Assembly: GCA_009823505.1 (NCBI GenBank)
Contig: VZQC01010577.1
Location: 1,400,088 to 1,464,087, forward strand
DNA: 64,000 nt
Source of the DNA: Rhizomys pruinosus
Taxonomy: Eukaryota; Chordata; Mammalia; Rodentia; Spalacidae
Direction of reading: 5' to 3'
Below are positions 12,404 through 24,486 of the stretch, piece by piece. Under the pieces are notes generated by a model. The model saw only the letters and a program-made list of their open reading frames with translations. It was not told where the DNA came from and did not search any database. Both the position numbers and the translations under genes were made by a program. Each line of letters opens with the position of its first letter. The stretch's first letter is position 1.

Positions 12404-13401
12404 GTAGGTTACCTTGGTATAGACACAGATATTTGGATGGTATGCTAATCCATGAATTACATTTTCTTGTTAAGTATGAAAGGGTCTTCGTGTGGCTTAT
12501 AACGTCTCCTAACCTTTATAGGATGTAAGCTTGTGGCATCAGCTGTGGGTTATTCCTCCAAGGAGAGAGCTAATAGCCAATTAGATTTGGGATATACAAA
12601 CATATGGCTGCCACTGCTGCACAGCTTTTCCAGGCAGATGAGGTGTAGCTGGTGCTGACGGAGGAGTCTTGCTTGACTCAAGGAGACCTATATTTGCTTT
12701 AGTGGCCTTTGGTAACACTCTCTGGCATTCCAGAGACCATCCATAACAATTAGTACTGTTTAAATCCTACATATCTAATTGCGTGTGCTTCATTTGTAGG
12801 ATTGAAAGGCTATATATTATACTGTTTAAGTACCTATATATCTAATTGCATGTGCTTCATTAGTAGGATTGAAAGGTTATGCCTGGACAAGCTGGCAGCC
12901 CATGAAAGAAAACAGCCAGAATTGACTAGAGACCAAGACAACAGCTCCAGAGAAAGTAGACTGTTTTGATTCTCATCCACCAGTGCACCTTTTCTAAGCC
13001 TAGGGAACAATCTGCGGAAGAGGGGGCATGGTAGAATGTAAGGGCTGCGATTGGGGTGAATGGTGAAACTACAACAATATAGACTGGACACTCATTTGAT
13101 CAACTTGATTGAACATACAAGCCCCCCCCCCCGATGGATGGTGGGACCCATGAGCTGTGTGGGTTTGGGCACAACTGCTCGGAAATTGGTTTTACATGAA
13201 GGATGTTTGTACTCACAGATTATCACCTACTGTTAAAAAAAAATGAAAACAAAACAAAAAAACAGAGAAAGATGCAGAAAAGTTACGGCAGAATGCATGA
13301 TCTGGGATGGGTAGGGGTGGGGTGGGGGGAAGGGAAGGGGATATATGCCTGAACTGAATTGGAAAATGATGTATGAAATACACAAAACATCAATAAAAAA
13401 A
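12404..13401 (+). mobile_element. L1-tail element with 5' inversion (twin priming)
   Basis: Two segments. 12404-12740 is the reverse complement of the block at about 27.7-28.05 kb; 12741-13401 matches 28.05-28.64 kb in sense and ends CATCAATAAAA plus A tail. The inverted block's target-side edge and the sense block's start are adjacent bases in the uninverted copies, with no loss or overlap visible. Perfect 16-bp target duplications flank the whole. A 66-bp tandem duplication lies at 12755-12886. Confidence 0.9.
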
Positions 13402-13417
13402 AAGAATGACAACTATA
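13402..13417 (+). repeat. Right target-site duplication of inverted L1
   Basis: Same 16 bases as 12388-12403, directly after the A tail. Confidence 0.95.
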
Positions 13418-13719
13418 AATTCACAGAACCTGAGTTGTAGAGCCAGAGAGCATAGTTTACTCATGTCAATCATCAGGGTGATGGAGAGAGGGCTTGCCCC
13501 TAGAACCCTTTGTCCAGGATCTTCTAATCTAGTTCTCATGGATCCAGCACTGATTACCAGACATAGATTTGGTGTAGAACTTTATCTTGGAGTACCACTT
13601 TCAAAACTAATGAATTAGATATGCTGTCAAACTAGTATTCATATTAAATATTCATAAAGCTGTTCTTATCTCCATGTTTAACCTATTTTTGTGTAACAAC
13701 AAATCACAAGTCATTTAGG

Positions 13720-13950
13720 ACACATATGCCTATTGTTATTGATAGGTCTGGGTTTCTCAGAACCCCAAGATGTTCACTTCCTCCAGAGGCTGTCAATCTT
13801 ATGACCTCTTCCTCTTTACCTGAGGTCCCACCCAGGTGCTATAAAAAAGTGTATCTCAGTCACCATGTTGTTTGCTGGCTGGCTGGCTGCCCCACCACTT
13901 GCCAACAGCTGCCATGCCCTCGCAATTCCTGAAGTAAATATGTTACCAGA
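13720..13950 (+). mobile_element. Possible LTR fragment
   Basis: GCTATAAAAAAGTGTATC box in a GC-richer block with GGCT repeats. No ends or target duplication found; weak call. Confidence 0.25.
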
Positions 13951-16139
13951 GTGACTAAGCCTCATGTGCCTGTCTTCTATTGGAGGTCTGCCTTGCTATA
14001 GATCTAACAGTTATAAGTTCTACTATTGGGAAAAGCAACATCTCAGGTGAGGTTGCTGGTAAAGGCCTTGTAAGAAGGGGAAGCTAATCCTCATCAAAAT
14101 GTGTGATGTGTGTTTTTAAGCATATCTGGTCTGAGCTTAGGTATGCATGACCTAACATTCCAGCCAGCACATCCCAGAGGCAGGAACAAGAGACACAGGA
14201 GGTTTCTGGCTATGCCCATGAATTGGGATGTAATGATATAAAGGTCTAAGATTGGGCCTTGGGAAATGATGTCATGCTGCCTGATTGATATGATCTGATG
14301 CATTTCAGAAAAGTGCCATTCTGTATTTGGATTCATACCTTACCATGTGTTTGTGTGGTGTGCTATTTCATGTGTGCTTTCTGCATGGCCCACCATAGAA
14401 ATGACTGGGGCAAACCACAACTGGTGCCCAGTCAGGGTGCTGGAATAAATCCTGGAGAAATTAGAGTAGAGTACATGAGCCCCACAATCCTGAGTCTTTG
14501 TTATTAACTTTTTTTTCTCACCTTAATGTCTACTGTTTGCCATGGGACTGGCTCCCCTGATTGGTTGGCCAGATGGAAGGCTAACCTGTGGACACATGGT
14601 TTTGCACTCATAGAAGAAACTGGCAGATTCCTGGCCTGGTTTATGAAGTCATCTGTTCACATGGAGGCCATGGATGCTGGCAACCTCCTAGCCTGACTGG
14701 CCACAGGGTTGTCCATTAAGCCATTGGTTTACCTTCAGGCCATGGAAATGACCAATTTCCTGGTTTAGTGGCCTAAGGAGTCAACAGCTCCCCAACCACA
14801 TTTGCTCACAAAGCTGTCAGTTGAGTGGGAGGTCTATGAAAAGGAGAAGCTTTCCAAACAAGTTTGACCATGCTTTGTGGCTATATGCTGAGGACCGTTC
14901 CCTGGCTGTGTAGAACTGGTTTCTCCAACATGGCACAGCCCTAAAACTTCCTGCTGGTACTTAGCCTTTATTATGCAAAATTCCCACTCAAAGCCATTGG
15001 AGCCCAGATTTTTAATGCAAATTCAGTTGCTAGGTAACACTGAGAGTATAGAGCTTTTCAAAGAGGCTCCAAAGACTGAAAGCAGAAAAACAAAACAAAA
15101 CAAAATATAAAACAAAAAACCCCACAAAACGCTATTTTTCTTGGATTAAAAGTTTAAAAATTTAGTATTAAAAAACCTTGTAATGTGTTCTAACCCTTTA
15201 CAGTCTGTTTTGGTCTTCATTTTATCTTTGTTTCAAAGATAAAACCTGTATCTGGATGGAATTGTGTTGCAGTTTTGGCTTTTTGTGGATTTCTTGGGTA
15301 ACTGTCTGTATCTCTATGCTTCTTTCTATCTAACCTAATCTTCTTTCATTTGTGTGTGTGTTTCTTTTGCTAGCATAATTGTAGGTCCATCAGACTCACA
15401 ATTGGATTTTTTGGCTAGCCAATTAGCCTGGAGGGCAAAACCACCAATCAACATGCGTTGATTGCCCTCAAGAACAAATTACTTCCAAGATTAACATGAG
15501 AGAGGCTCAGTTAGAGCAGCATTCCAAGAGTTTATCAGCTGGCATTGGTATATGATGCCCCAGGAAGGGCTCAGAAATGAGCTTCTCTGGTGGATAAGTG
15601 AACCCTTAACAGCCATACAGCTGGCTCAGAATTAGTTGGAAATTCCTTTTTTATTTTTTTTTTTGGGGGGGGGCTTCATTTCTTTATGGCCACTTTTAAG
15701 GGAAGGTTGCTTATATTAAAATTTGTGCTACTAGTCAGATAAAACATTCTTGTTAGAACCCTCACTTCACTATATTCTCTTAGTTGTTAAAATTAGGGGC
15801 AGTTATCTGCATTCTCTGAGCTCCTAAGGATTGATACAATGGATGCTCATTCACAGTTCAGAATTCATTTTCTAGGCCACTGCTTCCTAGGATGATATGT
15901 ATGTAATACTCTAAGCAATGTTTTGTTCATTATGAAGAGAATGTCAAGTGTTCTGCTCTGAACTGTCTGTACTCACTGAAGAACAAATTATTATTATCTC
16001 TCAGTTCACTACAGATTGTGAGATATTTTAATAAAGGGACCACTACGTCTTGCTGTATTTTAAAATATAATTAGCTTTAAGAAATTGTGAAAATACATTT
16101 TATGTAAGAGGTATCTTTCAATGAGATAAAGGCCAAATC
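13951..16139. other. Intergenic, unclassified
   Basis: Long stretch with no real frame. Contains A-rich (CAAAA) sequence near 15.09 kb and a T/G run at 15650-15675. No repeat family recognised. Confidence 0.5.
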
Positions 16140-16445
16140 AGTCTGAATTAAAAAGAAAACTAAAGCAGGCATTTATTCCAGGAAATTTGTTCTCTCTCTG
16201 GCAAATCCATGGCCCTCCAGGACCATGAAGAAGTGTGAATGTGGGAGGCAGGGGGAGCCTTTTATAGGTAGGGGAGAGGAGATGTTGACATGTTGGAATC
16301 TGGCCAATTAAGCCAGGTGAGGGGCTCAAATCTGGAGGTGGGTCTGAGGTCCAGAGGTCTCATGGGAATCTGGCCTGTGTGGAAAAGAAATGAAGGTCCT
16401 TTTGGTCTATGACATCTTGGCTTTTCACCCTGGCCCAACCTAACT
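16140..16445 (-). mobile_element. Candidate solo LTR, antisense
   Basis: Read on the minus strand it has a CTATAAAAGGCTCC box (near 16265) and AATAAATGCC about 85 nt on, the spacing of TATA and poly(A) signal in an LTR. Ends and target duplication not resolved. Confidence 0.45.
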
Positions 16446-17644
16446 TTATGATTTTGAAATGTGAAAATAAAATTTAAAGTTCTACCTAAAATGAAGGATG
16501 AAGTGTACTCAGTTTCATAGCAACCATGCATGTGGTAGTCTCTTTCGAACTGGCTTGAATTTCTTTCCTGTCTCTAAAAGAAATGTAATAATATAAGCAC
16601 TATACAATGGCAACTTCCCTCAAATAAATGATAAGGAATTATGTTGCTTTTCTATGCTCTGGCAGGTAAAATAGAGTATTGCAAAATTAAAAGAGTTCCA
16701 AAAATAAAAGTCAATCAAGAAGGGTGCATTTCATGCAGTTGGTTAAAAATAAATTGTATATGATATGTAAATCTATATATCTTCATATTTATCTTAATTC
16801 TATAATCATTTAGAGGATTTAAAGATAAGAGTTACTAATATTCCATAATTTTCATATATTTACATACTTTCCAATAGATATAAGGCAATAAAAATAATTT
16901 ATTTTAAAATTATTTTTCTGTTTTAACAATAACTCAAATAGCAATTTCTTGATAATTAATTAAGTATACTTCCAAGACAAAGAAAAAGTTATCTCTAATA
17001 ATAACTTGCTTATGTATCAACAGGTTATTGGGTTTTGAATACAGAGTTTGAGCTTCAGTGTAATGTAATTCTTTCTTTACAGCCTGGAGAAATCTAATGG
17101 TATTTCAACTTGCTTTGCTTTAATGTGTAAAAAAGACTTCTTACTAAATTTCACAGCTTTAACAAAACCTATATTTACACTTATGGAGCAAACAAAAACA
17201 CAAGCTTTTTGACTTTTGGTTTTTACAGCTTTATTTTGGCAAAAAAATCCTATACAATTTACATGCTTAACATAATTATTTGACATTGTGAACAACTGAT
17301 ACAATCAATTTCTATAGCACATCTGTTATTTCACTTCAATTAATGGCCATATTTTGTTTCTCTCTAACCATATCTCCATACAATTTGTTAGTTATAGTCA
17401 CCATGCTGAATGTCACACCTCCCAAATTTAATCACTCTGAAGGTATCTACCTTCATCTTAACATCATTCCTCCTACTCTTCAGTCACTAACTCTGCTTTT
17501 ACACTCTCTGTTTTTATGATTCCGGTATTTATGGGGGCAGATGATAGGGAATCACATCTGGCAAAGATAATGATATCTCATATGTTAAAATAAACTTCAC
17601 CATTGTTTTCTAATTGTTTTAAGTTTTAAAAAGTAATTTATTAT

Positions 17645-17843
17645 CTTTAGTTTTCATGAATATGAGTGTTTTTCCTGTAAAGTGTCTGTAAGTCTACCCA
17701 TCATGCAATGTCTACAGATGTCAAAGAGGGTGTCAGATCTCCTGAAGCTGGAGTTACAAAGGACTGTTAGGTGCTGGGAATTTAACCTGTGTCCTATGCA
17801 AGAGCAGTCAGTGCTCTTAACTGCTGAGCCATCTCTACAGGCC
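17645..17843 (-). mobile_element. B2/B3-type SINE, old
   Basis: AGAGCAGTCAGTGCTCTTAA and TGAGCCATCTCTACAGGCCC in antisense, with an internal deletion. Confidence 0.85.
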
Positions 17844-18659
17844 CAAATTCATTTAATTTTTATATTTACTTATTTATTTTCTGTGTAAGTGGGGGTGGTA
17901 TGTACACACACGATACCACACATGTAGTAAGAGAACTGCTTGCAGAGGTGATTCTCTCCTTCCACCGTTCGCAATACACTGAACTGCCATCCAAGTCAAG
18001 GAGAGGTTGTTTATTCATTAAATATCATCCCAGCAGACCAACTACAGAATAATTATTCATGTTTGTGAAACATCATCTTTTCAACTCATGTCTTACTTAA
18101 CATTATGTAATTATGGAAAACATTCTAGAGGGACCAGGACATCATATAAAATATATACAAACATTTAGTAGTGCTAAGAATGTTGCCATTTACACAATTG
18201 GGTTCAAAATACACTGGACTTCTTTTAGTTTTATTTTAAATTATTCAAAAGCAAGATTTGGCAGGTATGAAAATACCATGATACCTGAAGTAGGAAAATG
18301 AGGTGTGGTAGAATGCAAAATTCTTAATCGTTCAAGAAGTCTTATTCTATATTTCATATGAGTACTAATTTCTTGGTTTTGCTAAGCTTAGGTATATATT
18401 ATTCAGAATATTTTACTCGAAAAGAAGCAACAACCTGAGATTTATGATTTAAAGTATGCATTCATGGTACCATGAACGTAGAAGGGTGGTAAAACTGTTG
18501 TTGAATAACAATTAGGGAAATTATATTGAGTTGTCATTAATGAATAAATAAAGTATGGAATGTTTTAGAAATAGATGCCCTTGAAAAGTGACAGGTCAAC
18601 TACCTTTTTGCAGTGGAAATTGAATATGTAATTTTGAAATATATGTTCCATTTTCCTTT

Positions 18660-18785
18660 TTTGCTTCTTTGTTTATTTTGAGATTTGATTCACTGTGCAG
18701 CCCAGGTGACCTCTCTAACTCTTGATCATGTTGCCATATTCTTAAAAGCCCTGGGATTATAGGTATATTAACCATGCCCAGTTGA
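18660..18785 (-). mobile_element. B1 SINE, old
   Basis: CACTGTGCAGCCCAGGTGAC and AAGCCCTGGGATTATAGGTA in antisense. Confidence 0.7.
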
Positions 18786-19171
18786 AGTATGCTTTTGTTA
18801 CTTTTTCATGTGGACGAGCAGATGAATACTGATTTAGATTATATATACACTACAATATAGTCAAAAGTGCAACTTGGCTATTAGCTGATGGATTTTCTTT
18901 CAATTTGAACATGATAAATTTAGGTGCCTCTGGAACATGAAAACGGAAGGGCTTGGGGAGGAAATTTAGTATGTTTGCCTGGGCTTCAGAGTAGAAATTT
19001 AACCTAGAGATGTAAACTGCTTCTTAAGGAAATAAATGACAGTTGTCCCATAGCACTGGAAGAGAGTGCCTAACCAGAATCTTCATGAATAACATAAATT
19101 GACATAGGTAGAACATAAAAGAAAGGGCATCAGTTTTATTTTTATCCTTTTTTTGTCCTTGAGCAACAGAC
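18786..19171. other. Intergenic, nothing recognised
   Basis: AT-rich, no feature seen. Confidence 0.5.
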
Positions 19172-19394
19172 TTATTAATTTATTATTATTTTTTCTGTGT
19201 AGGAGTGTACTGTCTGCATGTAGGTAGGCGCACCCATGTCGTGCAATGCTGCAGAAGTCAGAAGACGGTGTTGGATTCCCCTGGAACTGGAGTTAAATAT
19301 GGTTCTTAGCCACCATGTGGGTGCTGGGAATCGAACCCAGGTCCTCTGTAAGAGCAGGTGGTGCTCTTAACCGCTGAGCCATCTTTGCACAACC
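19172..19394 (-). mobile_element. B2 SINE, without 17-bp duplication
   Basis: Full B2 body in antisense. GGAACTGGAGTTAAATATGG shows the single, ancestral form of the middle. Confidence 0.92.
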
Positions 19395-20327
19395 AAAAAA
19401 GGTCAGTGCCATAAATGAAAGTAAAAATGGACAGGATGTGTGTAAGCAGAGATTTGGGAGATTTGTCAACTAAAATAGCAAGTATTGTCAGCATGGAGCA
19501 CATAATCCACTTCTGTGCTGAGAACAAATGTCAGACTACAACAATTGAGCTACAGGGTGGTTCATTTTTACTCTCAACTTGTTTAGAATAAAAAGCATCT
19601 AGAACATTAATGAAGCACACATTTTGGTGTGAATGGAACAGGGTTTTCAGGAAGGTTTGACAAAAATAAATAATGTTATATAAATGACACGAACCCATTG
19701 GCTGGTGTCCCGTGTATGAAAAGCAGAAAATTGTGAAGATAAAGTGATACTTTAATTTTGGAAATCTACCATTTAATTAATTTACAGATAAAATAACTCT
19801 CAAGATGGAGCCATGATGTTCAGAAGTTCAGTTGGATTTATGTCGAGATTGAGCCGAGCAAGGTATCAAGACCTTTAAAGTTGTACATTAAGTATTTGCT
19901 GTGCATAGCTATTGATAACAAATTTTTGAAGAATAATAGATCCAGCTGTATGTAATTGAGAAAGAATATAAGTGTGTGAGACTCAAAGCTTCAGTTCAAT
20001 GTGCATAAATGTTATAGTTTATGTGGAACAGGGCTTTAAGTGTCAATACTACTTATCTCACTGCCAAATTGATATTGTGTGAAGAGTTTCAAGCTAAAAA
20101 GTGAATTGGTTTGAAGAGGACCAAGTTTCAAGAAAAAAAAAAGTTTCATTTTTCAAAGAGCACAGGGTCTGAAGATCCTGAGAACTTTCAAACTTTCAGA
20201 GTCAAAGGTGAACAGATTTTGCTATGCATCCCTCCAAGTACTAACATGCAGGAGCTTCATGAAAGATAGGATTAGAGATCAGAAATCAAGAAGACCATGG
20301 AAGAACAAATTATAACAAAAATGCAAA
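19395..20327. other. Intergenic, nothing recognised
   Basis: AT-rich; no gene, OR fragment or clear repeat. Confidence 0.55.
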
Positions 20328-20332
20328 TATTA

Positions 20333-20363
<31 letters not shown>
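20328..20363 (+). repeat. (ATT)n microsatellite
   Basis: About 12 ATT units, at the tail side of the antisense B1 that follows. Confidence 0.95.
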
Positions 20364-20505
20364 GTTTTGGGCACAGGGGATCCCTGCACCCCTAGCTGGC
20401 CTGAAACTTGTTATGTACACCATGCTGGCCCTGCACTCACAGAGATCAGCCTGCCTCTGCCTCCCGAGTGCTGGGATCAAAGGCATGTGCCACCACACCC
20501 AGCTC
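20364..20505 (-). mobile_element. B1 SINE
   Basis: GCCTGCCTCTGCCTCCCGAG and GTGCTGGGATCAAAGGCATG, the B1 antisense core, near full length. Confidence 0.92.
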
Positions 20506-20591
20506 CTACAGTTATTGTAATAAATGGTTTGTACCAGGTTTCTGAAGATTAAAGTCTCAAGCTGAATAGTAAAAAAAATTATTGAAATCTG

Positions 20592-21308
20592 AAACTGATT
20601 TATTTTATTTATTTTTTATTGATGCTTTGTGTATTTCATACATCATTTTCCAATTCAGTTCAGGCATATATCCCCTTCCCTTCCCCAACCCTACCCCTAC
20701 CCATCCCAGATCATGCATTCTGCTGTAACGTTTCTGCATCTTTCTCTGTTTTTTTGTTTTGTTTTGTTTTGTTTTCATTTTTTTTAACAATAAGTGATAA
20801 TTTGTGAGTACAAGCATCCTTCATGTAAAACCAATTTGCGAGCAGTTGTGCCCAAACCCACACAGCTCATGGGTCCCACCATCCAGCAGGGGTGGGGGGC
20901 TTGTATGTTCAATCAAGTTGCATCAAATGAGTGTCCAGTCTATATTGTTGTAGTTTCACCATTCACCCCAATTGCAGCCCTACATTCTACCAGCGCCCCT
21001 CTTCCACAGATTGCTTCCCTAGGCTTAGAAAAGGGCACAGGTGGATGAGAAGCAAAACAGTCTACTTTCTCTGGAGCTGTTGTCTTGGTCTCTAAGTCAA
21101 TTCAGGCTGTTTTCTTTCATGGGCTGCCAGCTTGTCCCAGGCATAACCTTTCGATCCTACTAATGAAGCACATGCAATTAGATATATAGGTATTTAAACA
21201 GTATAATATATAGCCTTTTGATCCTACTAATGAAGCACACGCAATTAGGTATATAGGTATTTAAACAGTACTAATTGTTATGGTAGGTTACTTAAAACTG
21301 ATTTATTT
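20592..21308 (-). mobile_element. L1 3' end, 5' truncated, with target duplications
   Basis: Body 20606-21294, reverse of the element at 12.74-13.40 kb, including its tandem duplication (period about 67 here). Flanks AAACTGATTTATTT at 20592-20605 and 21295-21308 are identical. Truncation falls within a few bases of the inversion point of the 12-kb copy. Confidence 0.88.
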
Positions 21309-21553
21309 GAAATATACCATGGGATAGTCACTGATCTAAGGACTCAATATGATTGAATTCAATGATTGCCATCTAAAGCTGTCTGATCACAGATCGTTGA
21401 CAAGGAAATTTCTCTCTCTCTAAAATATTTTGCATAGGATATAAATTGAAGTCTGAGAATCAAGAAATATGAGCTACTCTGCATCTCCATAACTTTGTTA
21501 AGAAACATGAAAAGTGTTAAGCTCACGGCTAAAAATTAAATAAACAATTTTCT

Positions 21554-21690
21554 AGGGGCTAGAGAGAAGGGTCAGTGGTTAAAATGACTGGCTGCTTTTG
21601 CAGAGGACGTGGGTTTTATTCCCAGAACCTACATGGCAGATGTATGCAGGCAATACACATAAAATATTGTAATAAATAAAACATTTAAAA
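21554..21690 (+). mobile_element. B2 SINE fragment
   Basis: Head GGGGCTAGAGAGAAGGGTCA and TTTGCAGAGGACGTGGG, then an internal deletion and ATAAAATATT tail. Confidence 0.8.
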
Positions 21691-21854
21691 CTTTCTTTTC
21701 TGTTCAAATAATGATATGTAACTCCTACTACACCATTTTTATTAGTCAGGAATCTACCAGTAGTTGCAAAGACTCTTCTAACCTTCTAACATTGTTTAAT
21801 TCTTCTCCTTTACATGCAGGAATCTAAAATTACATTAAGTGTGGGCAAGTGTTG

Positions 21855-21934
21855 CTGTGTGTGCATGTGTGTGTATGTGTGTGTGTGTGTGTGGTGTGTG
21901 TGTGTGTGTCTGTCTGTCTGTCTGTCTGTCTGTA
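21855..21934 (+). repeat. (GT)n-(TCTG)n compound microsatellite
   Basis: Interrupted GT run followed by about seven TCTG units. Confidence 0.95.
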
Positions 21935-22060
21935 TTGGGTGCATTTTTGTGCATTTTTTATTACCATAATTTGTTTTTTCATATGTCTTATACATCAAAA
22001 AAGCAGTGCCAATCACATACTTATGTGTATTTTCTCCATTTGCATATTTGGCAAATAATA

Positions 22061-22097
22061 TTATATATAGTATATATATATATATATATATATATAT
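22061..22097 (+). repeat. (TA)n microsatellite
   Basis: About 14 uninterrupted TA units after a shorter run. Confidence 0.95.
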
Positions 22098-22102
22098 GCC
22101 AT

Positions 22103-22282
22103 AAAAATTAGCATTAATAACCAGGCATGGTGGCATACACATTTAATCCCAGCACTCGGGAGGTAGAGGCAGGAGGATCACTGGGAGTTCAAGGCCAGTC
22201 TGGTCTATGTAGTGAGCTCCAGACCAGCTGGGACTAAAGGGAGACCCTGTCTCAAAAAAATACAAAAAATTAGCATTAATAA
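22103..22282 (+). mobile_element. B1 SINE with 18-bp target duplications
   Basis: Body about 22121-22264 (CCAGGCATGGTGGC through CCTGTCTCAAA). AAAAATTAGCATTAATAA flanks it at 22103-22120 and 22265-22282. Inserted about 510 nt before the gene B ATG. Confidence 0.95.
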
Positions 22283-22791
22283 ATATATAAAACTTAAAAA
22301 TAGTCCTGAATATATGGCATAAATGTCATTACTATCTCACCACTTTGTGAGGGTCTTTCATAAAAGCTCTACTAATGTCAATGACTTAAATTTTGCACAT
22401 CTGAAAATTAAAATTTTTATATACTGTTATACTGATTGAAGTACTCCAATAATGATAAAAAATGTAATTTGTTAAAAGAATTCTCATCTTTTCTTCTTCT
22501 ATGAAATAGCTGTGATATATGTCATTCAATTGTGTCTGACTCTAAGAGACCCTATTTTTGAATGTGAAAATCACCATAGAGTGGCAATTTAGACTGTTTA
22601 ATCAGGACAAATCATTCATTTTGAAAGCTGACACAATGCGAAGATCTTTCTTGAAATGTGTTAAGCAACGCATCATTGACTGAATCAGTGTCAACCCTTC
22701 ATTTTTATTTGACTACTGTCAACTAGACTATTATTTAGAACTTTGGTAACCAAGACTGTTCCTGAGGAAAACATTGAAATACACATACCCT
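22283..22791 (+). promoter_or_regulatory. Gene B 5' flank, homologous to gene C flank
   Basis: From about 22640 (GATCTTTCTTGAAATG) to the ATG this aligns by eye with 35280-35422, so the duplication unit includes 5' sequence. It probably holds the acceptor of an upstream non-coding exon; no promoter element can be fixed. Confidence 0.4.
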
Positions 22792-23733
22792 ATGGCTGCA
22801 GATAACCATTCAGCAGTGTCTGAGTTCATCCTCATGGGGCTCACCGATGATCCAGAGCTTCAAGTCATCCTGTTTGGTGTATTCCTAGTGACCTACCTAA
22901 CTACTGTCCTGGGGAATCTCGGGCTGATCATGCTAATCCAACTAAGCCCTCAGCTTCACACACCCATGTACTTTTTCCTCAGCCATTTGGCTTTTGTTGA
23001 TTTCTGTTATACATCCTCTGTCACCCCAAACACTATCATAAATTTTCTGCGTGTGGTCAGAAGTATAACCTTCTATGCCTGTGCAACTCAGGTGTGCTGC
23101 TTCATTACATTCCTTGTTTGTGAAATGTACCTGTTGTCAGTTATGGCGTATGACCGGTATGTGGCCATCTGGAACCCTCTGCTCTATGTCGTCCTCATGC
23201 CTAGGAAGCTCTGTCTTCAGATGATCTCCAGCACATACATCTATGGATTCACCGTGGGCCTTGCACAGGCAGTGGCGACATTCCACTTGTCTTTCTGTGG
23301 CTCCAATGTGGTCAACCACTTCTATTGTGATGATGTGCCCTTAGTGGCTCTGGCCTGCTCTGACACTCATGTCAAAGAGATGATGTTGCTAGTCATTGCT
23401 GGTTTCAACACCCTTTGCTCTCTAGTGATTGTGGTCATTTCATATGTCTTGATCCTCTTTGCCATCTTGAGGATTAATTCTGCTGAAGGGAGACGGAAAG
23501 CCTTTTCTACCTGTGCATCCCACCTGACCTCCATCACCATATTTTATGGGACAGTTAGCTTTATGTACTTACAGCCCAAGTCCAGCCATTCTCTGAACTC
23601 AGATAAGTTTGCTTCTGTGTTTTATGTGGTAGTGATTCCCATGTTAAACCCACTGATCTATAGCCTGAGAAATCAGGAGGTAAAAATTGCTCTGAAGAGA
23701 ATTATTGAAAAGTTGTCCTTGGCCATCAAATAA
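22792..23733 (+). CDS. Olfactory receptor gene B, OR5-like, intact
   Basis: Odorant receptor of 313 residues. The open frame extends upstream to 22774, but that codon is TTG; the first ATG, at 22792, gives the standard N terminus with N5-H-S. Seen: GN at 41-42, PMYFFL 58-63, C97/C179 disulphide pair, DRY at 121-123, SY 217-218, [11 protein letters not shown] 234-244, and PMLNPLIY 283-290. The residue after DRYVAI is W127, where nearly all ORs have Cys; gene C shares it, so it predates their split. Gene C is a close tandem copy 12.6 kb downstream. AATAAA at 24391-24396, followed by GT-rich sequence, is a plausible poly(A) site. Expected role as for gene A: ligand-gated Golf signalling in olfactory neurons. 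No frame damage is seen. Confidence 0.95.
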   Translation: MAADNHSAVSEFILMGLTDDPELQVILFGVFLVTYLTTVLGNLGLIMLIQLSPQLHTPMYFFLSHLAFVDFCYTSSVTPNTIINFLRVVRSITFYACATQVCCFITFLVCEMYLLSVMAYDRYVAIWNPLLYVVLMPRKLCLQMISSTYIYGFTVGLAQAVATFHLSFCGSNVVNHFYCDDVPLVALACSDTHVKEMMLLVIAGFNTLCSLVIVVISYVLILFAILRINSAEGRRKAFSTCASHLTSITIFYGTVSFMYLQPKSSHSLNSDKFASVFYVVVIPMLNPLIYSLRNQEVKIALKRIIEKLSLAIK

Positions 23734-24390
23734 TTTAGAAAGCATGGGAAAGACACCATAGGACTTTCAATTATGTCTTGGTTAGAATGGCAGTGCTGGT
23801 TACCTTCAGAGCCCCAGTCTGCGTGCTCAGTTCTCATACTCGCCCAGGAATTCTCTCAACCCCAATCTGTCCTTCACAGTGATTTTTATATGACAGGCCT
23901 AATATAAATTTTGTCCTATAAAAATTTAAAAACAAGTAAATGTTTAGAAAGAAAAGAGAGACATAAAGAAGACATCTCATCTTCACTATCCATAGTTATC
24001 ACTTGAGCAATTCTTCCTAGTAAATCAAAGCTTCATAGAAATTGTGACACTGAGTAACTTGGGTTTTCTTAAAATGCATAAATATCTATTTAATTTTCAA
24101 ATTTCTTCTGGAAGAATTTCAAAGATTCTTCCTTTGTTTAAGAGGATAATATTAACCAAACTTTCTCATTTCTGTATGTTCTTGTGAGGATAGCAAAGGC
24201 AGAAGAATTTGACTCTGAAAATCTACTAGCAAGCCTCATCCCAGAGCAGACTGCTGGAACTTTGTGATTCAACAGTGTCTTGGTATATGATGGACTCTGA
24301 ACGGTTTCCTAGCAATTTTGCATAGAACTCCTGTTATCGTGTATAAACTATTTCATATTTCTTCACCCAAAGTTGTCCATATGATAAAGA

Positions 24391-24396
24391 AATAAA
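24391..24396 (+). promoter_or_regulatory. Candidate poly(A) signal, gene B
   Basis: AATAAA about 660 nt after the gene B stop, followed within 20-30 nt by a GT-rich run (a downstream-element-like context). Confidence 0.4.
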
Positions 24397-24486
24397 TGTC
24401 TTCTATGCTGAGTGTGTGTTCAAGGACTTTTTTTGGTGGTTGTTTTAACTTTTATGTGAACATTTATGTGGTTGTAAAAGAAAATT

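Noticed and set aside
22774..22791. N-terminal extension of gene B from 22774
   Set aside because: The codon at 22774 is TTG, not ATG. The first ATG, 22792, gives the usual OR N terminus.
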